This document shows, in pieces, positions 1 through 8,190 of a stretch of DNA of 64,000 nucleotides (positions are counted from its first letter, which is position 1; every line of letters begins with the position of its first letter). The notes under the pieces were generated by a model. The model did no database searches. It saw only the letters and a program-made list of their open reading frames with translations, and was not told where the DNA came from. The translations under genes were made by a program, and so were the position numbers. Origin of the DNA: a virus; IMG/VR virus record IMGVR_UViG_3300044653_000098, positions 1-64,000 of that record; one strand, written 5' to 3'.

Positions 1-1
1 G

Positions 2-214
2 GTCACGCTCTTCGAGCGCACCAGCACCGGGCACCCGGAAGGCTGGAGCGACGGCGACGGGCAGATGGCTGTGCGGTTCGACGGCGCCGGGATGTTCGTG
101 GACCGCTACGACGGCCGGTGGGTGGTTCGCGGGCCGGACGAGTTCAACCTGGTCGACTGGAACATGATCGACATCAACGCCGAGATATTTCCCGCTGATC
201 CAGGCATCGGCTAG
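2..214 (+). CDS. C-terminal end of an unidentified protein (5' truncated by window edge)
   Basis: An open frame runs from base 2 to a TAG at 212-214 and encodes the last 70 residues of a protein that begins outside the window. It is acidic and Trp/Gly/Asp rich (ending INAEIFPADPGIG) and has no recognisable motif. It lies 5 bases before the next start, so it belongs to the same rightward head-tail operon. It could be a short capsid or connector-associated protein; the function is not known. Confidence 0.65.
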   Translation, partial: VTLFERTSTGHPEGWSDGDGQMAVRFDGAGMFVDRYDGRWVVRGPDEFNLVDWNMIDINAEIFPADPGIG

Positions 215-219
215 ATAGA

Positions 220-726
220 ATGAGCATCACGCCTCCCGAGCCGTACATCCCGTTCGCCCCCCTGCAGGGGTCCATGCGGGCTCTGTACCATTCGATGGTG
301 CAGGTCACGAGGCTGCAGGCCACCATCACCGCCGACGGCGCCGCGACCATGTCCTGGAGCCCGGTGGAGGTGGTGTTCGACATGTTCCTGAACACCGCCA
401 GCTACATGATGTGCCGCCTCGACCTGCAGTTCGTGCGCCGCGGTGTCGACCAGCCGCCAGCGCTCGTCGCCGGCAAGGCGCCGGACCGCGTCGGGGTGAT
501 CTACTACGACCCGGTCACCGACCCGCTGACCGGCGTGCCGCTGATCCTGGCCGGCGACCGGCTGGTGTGCGTCTCCGGCCCGGTGATGGGCACCTTCGAG
601 CTGCGGGTCGTGCCCGACGTCGCCCAGGATCTGATCGGTGCCCACCACGTCGAGACCCAGATCGTGGAGGTCAGCCAGGCGCTGCAGCCCGGCTCGATCC
701 AGCCGTTCCCCGGCAGTGGCCCGTGA
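220..726 (+). CDS. Putative head-tail connector/neck protein
   Basis: A 168-residue protein, soluble and mixed alpha/beta in composition, with no signal peptide or membrane segment. Residues 85-125 (VIYYDPVTDPL to LAGDRLVCVSG) read like the beta-rich core of head-closure (stopper) proteins of siphoviruses. Its position fits: it is followed with a 4-base GTGA overlap by an HK97-gp10-like gene and then by a tail-terminator candidate, the usual stopper, neck, terminator order. The assignment is by synteny and shape only, since no diagnostic motif is visible. Confidence 0.6.
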   Translation: MSITPPEPYIPFAPLQGSMRALYHSMVQVTRLQATITADGAATMSWSPVEVVFDMFLNTASYMMCRLDLQFVRRGVDQPPALVAGKAPDRVGVIYYDPVTDPLTGVPLILAGDRLVCVSGPVMGTFELRVVPDVAQDLIGAHHVETQIVEVSQALQPGSIQPFPGSGP

Positions 727-1100
727 GCTTCCGCCTGACGGTCGACGCCTCTCGCGCCCTTGCCGAGCTGGACCGCCTCGCCCGCGGGCCGGATCCCGGC
801 ACCTTCGAGGTTCCGCTGGCCGCCGCCACCGCGGCGGTCGCCTCGCGTGTGCACAAGCTCACCGGCAAGCTGGCCGGCAGCGGCCACCCCAGCAGCGAGC
901 TGAGCGAGGGCCGGTGGGAGGGCACGCTGGCCTACGCCCGCTACCCCGGCATCTTCGAGCTGGCCCGCGGCAACCGGCCGACCAAGAACCACCCCGAGGG
1001 CAAGCACTTCTTCTTCGACCCCGGTGGCGAGAACTACCTGCAGGGTGTCCGGCGCGCACTGGTGGCCTACGTCACCGACGGGGACGAGACCGACCTCTAA
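723..1100 (+). CDS. HK97 gp10-like tail-completion/connector protein
   Basis: A 125-residue protein starting at GTG 723 with a GTGA overlap to the upstream stop. It opens with a short beta strand and a long Ala-rich helix (about residues 8-55), then a loop with LTGKLAGSG and a compact C-terminal half (YARYPGIFELARG and HFFFDPGGENYLQG). This helix-then-beta layout is typical of HK97-gp10-like proteins, which bridge the connector and tail. Upstream is a stopper candidate, and a tail-terminator candidate lies about 3.5 kb downstream. Family membership is inferred from pattern, not from a search. Confidence 0.65.
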   Translation: MSFRLTVDASRALAELDRLARGPDPGTFEVPLAAATAAVASRVHKLTGKLAGSGHPSSELSEGRWEGTLAYARYPGIFELARGNRPTKNHPEGKHFFFDPGGENYLQGVRRALVAYVTDGDETDL

Positions 1101-1109
1101 CCCGATTAA
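1101..1109 (+). repeat. CCCGATTAA start-proximal motif, copy 1 of 3
   Basis: CCCGATTAA ends exactly 6 bases before the GTG start at 1116. The same 9-mer, with the same 6-base gap, precedes two other fibre-type genes (starts 41119 and 44673). There is no strong Shine-Dalgarno sequence here, so the motif may replace one or mark a cassette boundary. Confidence 0.5.
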
Positions 1110-1115
1110 CTACGG

Positions 1116-2342
1116 GTGAGCGTCTATTACGCGGGTTTCGTAGCTCAGGGCGCCCCCACCTCTGGCACGTACTCCACAGGCGCCTTCACTACCGACGACC
1201 TGGGAAACGTCTGGGTGTGCACGAGCGGCGGGACGCCGGGTACGTGGTCGAATCAGGGTCCGGGAAACGTCGCCGCGCTGATAGCTGCCCTGGCCTTTGA
1301 GAACGTCGGCGGGGGTGCCTTCCCGACCGGGCTGGTCACGCTCACCGACGCGCCGACGATCGCGGTCAACGCCGCAGCCGGGTCGCTGTTCCGGGCCACG
1401 ATCAACGGGAACCGTACCCTCGGCACGCCATCCAGCCCGGTAGATGGCCAGCCGGTCACCTTTGAGATCATCCAGGGCACGGGAGGCGGCTTCACTCTCG
1501 GGTTCAGCGCCGCGTACGCCTTTCCCGCCTCGATTCCGCAGCCGTCCCTGTCGACCACGGCCGGGCAGCGTGACTTCCTGCAGTTCCGCTACGACGCGGG
1601 CGAGTCGCTGTGGCAGTGCACCGGGTGGGTGCCGGACCAGAACGCGGGCGTCGTGGCACTCCCGCAGGGCGGCACCGGGCAGACCACGCAGCAGAACGCG
1701 CTGAACGCCCTGGCCGGGGCGCAGACCTCCGGCGAGTTCCTGCGCGGCAACGGCACCAACGTGCAGATGGCGGCGATCCAGTCCAGCGACCTGCCCGCGC
1801 TGACCGCCGCGCCGACGTGGACTGACGCTGCCGGGCTGGCGCTGAACGCTGAGGGCGCCCAGGCATCGCCCACATCCCCGGTGTCCGTCACCAGTCAGAG
1901 CATCACCAGTGTGGCCGGGATGACCGTCCCTGCGGGTGATCCGGTGGCCGGCGCGATCTACCGGATTACCAGCTGGGGGTTCTTCACCCAGACTGGCAGC
2001 ACCAGCGCCATCACGATCGGGCTGACCTGGGGAGGCACAGGCGGCACGTCGCTGGTCGGCAGCATCACCATCACGGCGACCGCTTCCCTGACGGCGTTCT
2101 GGACGGCAGAGGTGCTGGTCACATTCACCAGCCCGAGCGCATGCAATGCGGTGCTGAAGTGGACGCACATCACCAGCGGCACGCCCGCGTTCACGGGATC
2201 CCCGCACGTCAGCGGCTCGACGTCGCCGGTCACGGTCACCGTCAGCTCCAGCCAGCTGCTGAGCATCAACGTGACCCTGGCAAACACGACCGACACCACC
2301 GCATTCGAGTGCCTCGGTGTCGTGGCCGAGCGGGTGTACTGA
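1116..2342 (+). CDS. Fibre-like virion protein with GGTGQT repeat
   Basis: A 408-residue protein from a GTG start. The N-terminal 60 residues contain a carbohydrate-binding-like strand pattern (FTTDDLGNVWVCTSGGTPGTW). About residues 183-230 carry QGGTGQTTQQNALNALAG followed by LRGNGTNVQM, a collar motif common in tail-fibre proteins. The same motif occurs in duplicate in the receptor-binding protein at 44673. The C-terminal half is Ser/Thr-rich beta (SITSVAGMTV, SLVGSITITATASLTA), like a trimeric fibre or decoration head. Its place between neck genes suggests a head fibre or neck whisker rather than a tail-tip fibre. It overlaps the next start by one base. Virion location is inference. Confidence 0.65.
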   Translation: MSVYYAGFVAQGAPTSGTYSTGAFTTDDLGNVWVCTSGGTPGTWSNQGPGNVAALIAALAFENVGGGAFPTGLVTLTDAPTIAVNAAAGSLFRATINGNRTLGTPSSPVDGQPVTFEIIQGTGGGFTLGFSAAYAFPASIPQPSLSTTAGQRDFLQFRYDAGESLWQCTGWVPDQNAGVVALPQGGTGQTTQQNALNALAGAQTSGEFLRGNGTNVQMAAIQSSDLPALTAAPTWTDAAGLALNAEGAQASPTSPVSVTSQSITSVAGMTVPAGDPVAGAIYRITSWGFFTQTGSTSAITIGLTWGGTGGTSLVGSITITATASLTAFWTAEVLVTFTSPSACNAVLKWTHITSGTPAFTGSPHVSGSTSPVTVTVSSSQLLSINVTLANTTDTTAFECLGVVAERVY

Positions 2343-2677
2343 TGGACGTCGTGGCCGCGCTGCTCGCTCAGGCACAGGCTCTCAGCGCTGACCAGGCGCA
2401 GGCTCTTGGCAAGGCGTGGGACGCCGCTGGCGATGAGGTGCTGCGCGGCGCCGAGAGCGCCTGCAAGGCCGCGGGCCGGGACTGGGACGGCCTCATGCGC
2501 CAGGCGAAGCACACCTTCCTGCGGGCCAACTGGCCGCGCACGGGGTACAACACGCAGCGCGCTATCGCTGACGTCGTCCTGGCTGTCTTCTCCCGCGATC
2601 TGGTCAGCGAGGATGGCTTCGCTTTGCTGACCGCCCCGTGGCGCTCGGTGGTGGGCGAGGTGCCCGGTGGCAGCTGA
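2342..2677 (+). CDS. Small unknown protein between fibre-like and PhoD-like genes
   Basis: A 111-residue, mostly helical protein, Ala-rich at the N terminus (VAALLAQAQALSADQAQALG) with a conserved-looking Trp/Arg patch (LRANWPRTGYNT). The start ATG overlaps the preceding stop by one base (TGATG) and the end overlaps the next GTG by 11 bases, indicating translational coupling. The second half (IADVVLAVFSRDLV) could be an amphipathic helix. No domain is recognised. It may be a chaperone or adaptor for the flanking virion proteins. Confidence 0.65.
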   Translation: MDVVAALLAQAQALSADQAQALGKAWDAAGDEVLRGAESACKAAGRDWDGLMRQAKHTFLRANWPRTGYNTQRAIADVVLAVFSRDLVSEDGFALLTAPWRSVVGEVPGGS

Positions 2678-4652
2678 AGTTCAGCCGGTCCTGTGCTGCT
2701 GCTTCGAGGCCGAGCCTCCCGGCACCTCGCTGGCCGCAGGTGGCGGGTTCTATGAGAGCCTCGGAACCTCCGATGGCGCACAGTTCGACGTGGTGTCCGC
2801 CGCGGGCGGCGCCATCACCTACGACAGCACCTACGCCTACACGGGCACCCAGTCCTGCAAGATCGTCACCACGTCGAATGCGTCCACGTACTTCTCGTGG
2901 AACGCCAGCGGGCTGCTGATCACCCCTGCTGTCCAGACCTGGTTCCGGATCTTCGTCTTCCAGACGGCGTGGCCGTCAGCGACGCGCCCGCTGTTCGGGT
3001 TCTACACCAGCGGCACCCGCAACGCTGACGTGATCCTGCACACCAACGGCACCCTCTCGGTCCGGGACACCAACGGCAGCACGATCGTCACCACCACGAA
3101 CACGGTGCCCAACGGCTCCTGGTACCGGCTGGAGGGGTACTGCACCTCCAATGCCTCCACCGGTCAGGTCGAGCTGAAGCTGTTTGATAGCCCGTCCAGT
3201 GCCACGCCGACCGAGACCCAGACCTCGGCCGCGACGCAGAACACCCTCGGCGGGGCCATCGGTGAGACCCGGTTCGGGATCGCCAATGCCGCGGGCTCCG
3301 GCCACACATTCTGGATAGATGACCCGGCGTGCTCCACCTCCGGCTACATCGGCCCGGTACCCGCGCAGGTGTTCCACATGGTTTGCGGCGCACCTACCGA
3401 TGCCAGTTTCAGTGTCATTGCCAAGCCGGTCGGCGGCACCAGCCTGCGGCTGAAGGTCGCCACCAACGAAGCCCTGACCAGCGGTGTGTTCTACGAGCCC
3501 GCGCAGACGCCGGACCAGTACGGTTACGTCTCCTACCAGGTAAGCGGCCTGTCCCCGTCGGCCACCTACTACTGCCAGCTGGCCGACACCCCGCCCGGCG
3601 GCACCGAAGTGCTGTCCGGGCCGGCGGGGCAGTGCATGACCCTGCCGGTGCCCGGCGCGATCACCTCCTGCACCGTGGCGTTCGCGTCGTGCATCGACAC
3701 GGGAGACACCGGGGGCAGCCCTACCGCGGCGATCAGCGACTGGATCAGCTGGGATGCGGACCTGAACGTCTTCCTGGGTGACTACGGGTATTTCGATACC
3801 ACTGACACCACCGTCAGCGGATGGCTCGGCTATATCGAGTACCAGTCGATGTACTACTCCCTGCTCGCCCTGACCAGCACTGCGTGGGGTTTCTACGTCC
3901 GCTCCGACCACGACTCCACCACGGCCGGCGGCGACTCGGACAACACCTGGACCGCGGCCAACCTGCTGGCGTGCCAGGAAGCGTTCCCGCAGGCTCCGCT
4001 GGCCGACCCGAACTCACCCGTGCACGGCCTGTACCAGAGCTTTGTCATGGGACGGGTCCGGTTCATCCTGCTGGACCAGCGCAACACTGACCGCTCCCCG
4101 GTGGCGAACACTGACAACAGCAGCAAGACGATGCTGGGCGCGAATCAGCTTGCGTGGCTGGAGCAGCAGCTGCTCCTGCCGGAGCCCCTGAAGATTATCT
4201 GCACGGACACGTCGTGGATCGGGAACACCTCGCAGTCTTCGTGCGGGCCGGGGTGGGGCTACTACTCCACCGAGCGCCAGAGCATTATCTCGTTCATCCA
4301 GGCGAACCAGTCCAGGGTCAAGAACGTGCTGCTGTGGCATGGCGATGCTCACGGTGTGGCAGCCTGCCCGGGATGGGGCAACGCGGACGGCGGTTTCAGC
4401 GTCTACTGCGCGGCGCCCCTTCGCCAGACCTCGGGCAGCGATGCGGTCGCTGCCCTGCAGGCTTTCCCCGCCTGGTACAACAACAACTCGGGGACCTGCC
4501 GCTTCTACGGCCGGGTCACTATCACCGACAGCGGGCAGACGATCTCTGTCAGTTTCCAGGGCTGGGACGCCGTCAGCCAGGTCACCCAGATCACCCAGAC
4601 CGATGTGTTCAACGTGGCCTGCGGATTCCGGCCGCTGGCTGGAATCCTGTGA
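2667..4652 (+). CDS. LamG/FN3-like domains fused to PhoD-type metallophosphoesterase
   Basis: A 661-residue protein. Residues about 20-225 look like a concanavalin/LamG jelly roll (ending GHTFWIDD). About 235-330 is a beta domain like the N-terminal domain of PhoD enzymes (YVSYQVSGLSPSATYYCQL). From 335 onward the PhoD catalytic series appears in order: AFASCIDTG (337), FLGDYGY (365), RSDHDS (411), LLDQRNTDR (468), DTSW (513) and LLWHGDAHG (554). These are the positions of the metal-binding Asp, Asn and His residues of alkaline phosphatase D/phosphodiesterases. Known PhoD enzymes cleave phosphate esters including wall teichoic acids. Here the gene lies among neck and tail genes, so a virion-borne wall-polymer hydrolase is the best inference. 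No signal peptide is seen. Confidence 0.75.
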   Translation: MAAEVQPVLCCCFEAEPPGTSLAAGGGFYESLGTSDGAQFDVVSAAGGAITYDSTYAYTGTQSCKIVTTSNASTYFSWNASGLLITPAVQTWFRIFVFQTAWPSATRPLFGFYTSGTRNADVILHTNGTLSVRDTNGSTIVTTTNTVPNGSWYRLEGYCTSNASTGQVELKLFDSPSSATPTETQTSAATQNTLGGAIGETRFGIANAAGSGHTFWIDDPACSTSGYIGPVPAQVFHMVCGAPTDASFSVIAKPVGGTSLRLKVATNEALTSGVFYEPAQTPDQYGYVSYQVSGLSPSATYYCQLADTPPGGTEVLSGPAGQCMTLPVPGAITSCTVAFASCIDTGDTGGSPTAAISDWISWDADLNVFLGDYGYFDTTDTTVSGWLGYIEYQSMYYSLLALTSTAWGFYVRSDHDSTTAGGDSDNTWTAANLLACQEAFPQAPLADPNSPVHGLYQSFVMGRVRFILLDQRNTDRSPVANTDNSSKTMLGANQLAWLEQQLLLPEPLKIICTDTSWIGNTSQSSCGPGWGYYSTERQSIISFIQANQSRVKNVLLWHGDAHGVAACPGWGNADGGFSVYCAAPLRQTSGSDAVAALQAFPAWYNNNSGTCRFYGRVTITDSGQTISVSFQGWDAVSQVTQITQTDVFNVACGFRPLAGIL

Positions 4653-4658
4653 GCTGCC

Positions 4659-5174
4659 ATGGATAACGTCGCCAGCGGCGCGGTGCAGTACCTCGCCGGG
4701 ATCACCGCGGTGACTAGCCTGCTCGGCTCGTTCGCCAGCAGCGACACGCCCAACGCCAGCCTGCCCTACATCTTCCAGGAGAACCAGCTCGTCGTGCTCC
4801 AGGGCACCTCTGCGGCCGGGCTGGTGTGCTCGGTGTCCGGGCAGTGGAACAATGCCATTCCCTACGGCACACAGCGGTTCAGCCGCCTGAGCGTGGAGTT
4901 CTACGTCGACCCGCAGCGCGACTCAGACCTGAACGTGACCGAGACTCCAGGACTGACGATCAAGCGGGGCGAGCAGCTGTTCGCCGTGGTGAACAGCTAC
5001 CTGCACCGCCGCAACCCCGATACCCAGGTCTGGGGTGATCTGGTCACGGCCAGCTGCGTGCTCCTGGCGGAGGGCGAGTTCGTCAAGATGCCGACCGGGG
5101 ACGGCGACTGGCTGCAGTACAAGCAGAGCCTTTACGGAGTCGGGTTCACCGGCTGGACCGACGTCGCAATCTAG
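4659..5174 (+). CDS. Putative tail terminator protein
   Basis: A 171-residue protein whose start codon lies 6 bases after the PhoD-like stop. It opens with an amphipathic helix (VASGAVQYLAGITAVTSLLGSF) and then strands, including FQENQLVVLQG, RLSVEFYVDPQRD and LAEGEFVKMPTG. This is the helix-then-beta-sheet order of lambda gpU/SPP1 gp17-type tail terminators, which cap the tail tube and join it to the neck. The size (about 130-180 aa) and the position after the gp10-like gene agree. The call rests on synteny and fold pattern. Confidence 0.6.
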   Translation: MDNVASGAVQYLAGITAVTSLLGSFASSDTPNASLPYIFQENQLVVLQGTSAAGLVCSVSGQWNNAIPYGTQRFSRLSVEFYVDPQRDSDLNVTETPGLTIKRGEQLFAVVNSYLHRRNPDTQVWGDLVTASCVLLAEGEFVKMPTGDGDWLQYKQSLYGVGFTGWTDVAI

Positions 5175-5183
5175 GAGAGCCCC

Positions 5184-5657
5184 ATGCCCCTGTTCACCCC
5201 CCGCCGCCGCAAGCTGGGTCCTGTCAAGGAAATGATGAACTCAACTGTCCTGTGGCAGCTGGGTGTGTCAGGCACCACGATCAGCGCCAACGGGAACTCC
5301 GGCGAGATCAACGTCGCCTCGTGGGAGAACTTCATCCTGATGGCCACGGTGGGCGTCCCGACCGGGTCGAGCCCGACTCTGCAGGTGCATGTGGACGGAT
5401 ACGATGCCAACGGCAACGTCTACTCCGACCTGTGCAGCGCCTCGCAGCCGGTGCTGGGCTTCAGCGGGGGCGGGGGGCAGAGCCTGCAGTCGACCCTGGG
5501 GCTCAGCGCCCAGTTCGTCGTCTCGTCTTCCGCGGGCACCCCGGGCGCTTTCAACCAGCTGTTCTGCGCCCCGGAGTACATCGCGGTGCGGTGGGTCATC
5601 GGCGGCACCGGCAGCCCAACGTTCCCCGGCACCTACATGAGCTTGTTCGGCCGCTGA
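5184..5657 (+). CDS. Small beta-rich virion-type protein
   Basis: A 157-residue protein with a clear ribosome binding site (GGAGAG, 5 bases before ATG). A basic N terminus (FTPRRRKLG) precedes an almost entirely beta body (TISANGNSGEINVASWENFILMA, LQVHVDGYDANGNVYSDLC) and a C-terminal YIAVRWVIGGTG strand. The composition resembles decoration or minor tail proteins and the immunoglobulin-like add-on domains of phage virions. It sits between the terminator candidate and a glycosyltransferase. A glycosylated decoration protein is a possibility, but this is inference only. Confidence 0.6.
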   Translation: MPLFTPRRRKLGPVKEMMNSTVLWQLGVSGTTISANGNSGEINVASWENFILMATVGVPTGSSPTLQVHVDGYDANGNVYSDLCSASQPVLGFSGGGGQSLQSTLGLSAQFVVSSSAGTPGAFNQLFCAPEYIAVRWVIGGTGSPTFPGTYMSLFGR

Positions 5658-5723
5658 CCGATGGTGTGCACCTGCCGGGTTTCCTGAGCGTCTTTTCCTT
5701 ATCCACCAGAGAGGGCGGGGAGC

Positions 5724-6992
5724 ATGTCGGACTTCAAGGTGCTGGTCAAGTCCCCCTTCTCCCCGCTCACCGGCTACGGCCAGGACGGCTTCGGCCTGAT
5801 CCGGGCGCTGGATCACTGGGGCTGCGATGTCTACCCCCAGCCGACGTGGGTCGACGTCCCGCTCCCCAAGGATCTGCTGCACCTGTTCAACAAGCACCTG
5901 GAGCCCCCGTTCGACCTCACGATCAACCACTGGTCGCCTGGCGAGCTGGGGATCCGGCCGGAGGCGCGCGAGCTGACCCGGTGCGCTATCGCCTGGACCA
6001 TGTGGGAGTTCGAGAACTGCCCGCTGCCCGGCCCGGTGGCCATGACCGACAAGAGGACGGGCAAGCCCTGCACGACCACCCCTAAGAGCGGGCTGGTGCC
6101 GCTGTGCGCGAACCGCGGCTCGCTGCGCAAGCGGCTGGAGCTGTTCGACCTCGTGCTCGGCTACACCGAGACCACGCTGCATGCGCTCGGCCGCTACATC
6201 CCCAGGACCCGCGGCAAGGAGAAGGTGCCGGTGCCGACCGCGATCCTGCAGGGCGGGTTCGAGGCAGGGGAGTGGAAGTACCACCACGAGCGCGACTGGT
6301 TCGCAGATGAGTTCACCTACATCATGCACGGCGCGCTGAACCGGCGGAAGTGCGCCTGGACGGCGATCCAGGCGTTCAACGACCTCAAGCACGAGCATCC
6401 TGAGTTCGCCCCGGCCCGCCTGGCTCTTCATTCGATGACTCCGGGACTGTTCCCTGAGCTAAACGAAGTGTTCAAGGACAAGAATTTCCACGTCTACATC
6501 GAAGCCTGGGACCACGAGACGGTGCAGGCGTTCTACAACGCCGCGCACGTGCTGCTGGCCCCGAGCCGCGGGGAGGGCAAGAACCTGCCCGCCCTGGAGT
6601 TCTCCACGACCGGCGGCGTGGTGGCGGCGACGGCCTTCGGCGGCCACCTGAACTGGATGGGCGACGCTTACGCCTACCCGCTGAGCTACGCACTCACCCC
6701 GAGCTTCGGGGACCGGCCGGACGCAGCTTACGATGCCAAGGTGCCCGTGGAGGAGCTGAAGCGGGTCATGTGGCACACCTTCACCCACCGGGACGAGGCC
6801 AGGCAGAAGGGCGAGCTGGCGTCCAGGGTGATCCCGTCCATGTGCGACTGGTCCGTGGTGGTGGAGAACCTGTTCCGCACGATCCGTGACAACGTCCCGT
6901 TCAACGGCACGCTGATCTACGACATGGCCATGCGGTGCCGGGTCGACCCGCTGGAGCGCGTTTCACGTGGAACGCAGGACCCGCGGGCATGA
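5724..6992 (+). CDS. GT-B fold glycosyltransferase (GT4-like)
   Basis: A 422-residue enzyme. The N-terminal Rossmann half begins KVLVKSPFSPLTGYGQDG, matching the Gly-rich first loop of GT4 enzymes. The C-terminal half contains LLAPSRGEGKNLPALEF at about 277-293, the acidic E-x(7)-E-type nucleotide-sugar binding motif, followed by ATAFGGHLNWM. Such enzymes move a sugar from an NDP- or lipid-linked donor to a protein, nucleic acid or glycan. Its place inside the virion operon suggests glycosylation of virion proteins, as known for several actinophages. DNA modification or host-wall modification are alternatives. An ATGA overlap links it to the next gene. Confidence 0.8.
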   Translation: MSDFKVLVKSPFSPLTGYGQDGFGLIRALDHWGCDVYPQPTWVDVPLPKDLLHLFNKHLEPPFDLTINHWSPGELGIRPEARELTRCAIAWTMWEFENCPLPGPVAMTDKRTGKPCTTTPKSGLVPLCANRGSLRKRLELFDLVLGYTETTLHALGRYIPRTRGKEKVPVPTAILQGGFEAGEWKYHHERDWFADEFTYIMHGALNRRKCAWTAIQAFNDLKHEHPEFAPARLALHSMTPGLFPELNEVFKDKNFHVYIEAWDHETVQAFYNAAHVLLAPSRGEGKNLPALEFSTTGGVVAATAFGGHLNWMGDAYAYPLSYALTPSFGDRPDAAYDAKVPVEELKRVMWHTFTHRDEARQKGELASRVIPSMCDWSVVVENLFRTIRDNVPFNGTLIYDMAMRCRVDPLERVSRGTQDPRA

Positions 6993-7246
6993 CCGTCATG
7001 GCGATTGACCAGAGTGTGGCCGTCCCGGAGGAAGTCGAGCTGCGCTGCCCGGAGACCGCGGGCAAGCTGCTGGCCAAGATCCGGCGCCAGGGCGAGCAGC
7101 CGAGTTATGTGCACCCGGACAACCTGATCGAGCTGAGCTGCGACTCGTGCAAGCTCTCCCGGCGCCGGGCCGGGCTGCCGGTGGTCCGGGTGCTGCACCG
7201 CTATGACATCCTCGGAACTCTCGTGGCGACTCTGGTAGTCGAGTAA
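6989..7246 (+). CDS. Small Com-like Cys-containing protein
   Basis: An 85-residue protein whose ATG overlaps the glycosyltransferase stop (ATGA). It carries ELRCPETAGKLLAKI followed by DNLIELSCDSCKLSRRR. The spacing (one Cys before KLL, then a C-x2-C within a basic patch) recalls Com/zinc-knuckle translation regulators of phages, although only three Cys are present, so a complete zinc site is doubtful. The C-terminal VVRVLHRYDILGTLVATLVVE forms strands. Possible RNA or DNA binding; uncertain. Confidence 0.65.
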   Translation: MTVMAIDQSVAVPEEVELRCPETAGKLLAKIRRQGEQPSYVHPDNLIELSCDSCKLSRRRAGLPVVRVLHRYDILGTLVATLVVE

Positions 7247-7321
7247 CCATTCGATGGCATAGCCTCCTGCCTGGGCGTACTAGATGGCCTGTGCATCTGT
7301 CGCCCAGCGGAAGGACTGTCT

Positions 7322-7741
7322 ATGGCATTGCAGGTTGTCGACGTAGATCCGGACCAGCTCGCGGAGGAATGGCTGTTTTTCGTGGACGCCTCGATCGTGG
7401 GCTGCCGCGGGCAGGGTCACGCCTTTCCTAAGATCAAGAGTGCGAAGCTGAATCCCCGGCAGAGCTGGCTGGAGCGTAACCAGCGCACCGGCCGGATGCA
7501 GCTGGTCCAGCTGTGCCGGGACGGCTGCGGCTCTGAGCGGTACGTCACCACCAACGACACCGGAACCGACATCGACCTTCCGGCCACCTTCCGGTACCGG
7601 CGCCGCAAGAAGAACTACAGCCCGCCCAGGGGAGCGCGCCGCGTCTCCCGGCGTGAGTGCTTCGCCGAGACGATGAGGCGTCGCAGGCTGGACATGCTTC
7701 CCGGCTCGGTGGTGCCGGAGGTCAAGCTCAGCACCGTCTGA
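7322..7741 (+). CDS. Unknown basic protein with CxxxC site
   Basis: A 139-residue protein, strongly basic in its C-terminal half (RYRRRKKNYSPPRGARRVSRR). In the middle there is a possible metal site made of GCRGQGHAF and LCRDGCGSERY. Upstream lie 75 bases without a gene; a GGAAGGA ribosome site precedes the ATG. The layout (Cys pairs plus a long basic tail) suggests nucleic-acid binding. No family is recognised. Confidence 0.65.
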   Translation: MALQVVDVDPDQLAEEWLFFVDASIVGCRGQGHAFPKIKSAKLNPRQSWLERNQRTGRMQLVQLCRDGCGSERYVTTNDTGTDIDLPATFRYRRRKKNYSPPRGARRVSRRECFAETMRRRRLDMLPGSVVPEVKLSTV

Positions 7742-7767
7742 ACACCTAGAAGAAAGCGAGTAATTAG

Positions 7768-8145
7768 ATGTCAGAGAAAGGCCCCGCCGAGCTGCGTATC
7801 CGGTTCCCGGACCAGGAGAAGCTGCTCAACTTCATCCGGCTGCTGCGCGAGGAGCACCCGACCCAGGTCCAGCCGTTCGGCGCCGACGTCAACGCGGTGG
7901 TTTACGACGCTGCGGAGGATGAATCGCCGGTCGACTGGGTCAACCAGGTGATCCTGGTGCCGGGGCACCGGCAGGAGCTGGAGAGTCAGTTCCTGCTGCC
8001 AAAGCCGGGCGAGGAGGAGCCTCCTGCGCCCCGCCCGCGCCTGCGCGGGGTGCCGGACCAGCCGTTCGCCACGCACGGCGGCCCTGGCGGCATGCGCCCC
8101 GACGACGGCCGCACGCGCGGGCTGAACGAGCCAGCGCCGTATTAA
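7768..8145 (+). CDS. Unknown acidic protein with Pro-rich tail
   Basis: A 125-residue protein. The first 70 residues form an alpha/beta unit (ELRIRFPDQEKLLNFIRLLREEHP then VVYDAAEDESPVDWVNQVILVPGH). From residue 75 the chain is Pro/Gly/Arg rich and probably disordered. It has its own ribosome site (AGAAAGCGAG). No function can be assigned. The short 3' gap leads to a 270-residue disordered protein, perhaps its partner. Confidence 0.6.
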   Translation: MSEKGPAELRIRFPDQEKLLNFIRLLREEHPTQVQPFGADVNAVVYDAAEDESPVDWVNQVILVPGHRQELESQFLLPKPGEEEPPAPRPRLRGVPDQPFATHGGPGGMRPDDGRTRGLNEPAPY

Positions 8146-8151
8146 CAAACG

Positions 8152-8190
8152 ATGACATATCCTCACCCTGGAGGCGAGAGCTTATGGTGA
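8152..8190 (+). other. Possible 12-codon leader peptide preceding the 8184 gene
   Basis: ATG at 8152, preceded by the AAACG motif seen at other starts in this genome, opens a frame MTYPHPGGESLW that stops at 8188-8190. This stop overlaps the ATGGTGATG start cluster of the next gene. Its own stop could feed ribosomes into the 8184 start. The size gives no statistical support. Confidence 0.25.

Noticed and set aside
1110-2375. Minus-strand open frame of 421 codons opposite the 1116 gene
   Set aside because: Arg/Gly-rich shadow frame; the plus-strand gene shares the GGTGQT motif with another fibre gene.
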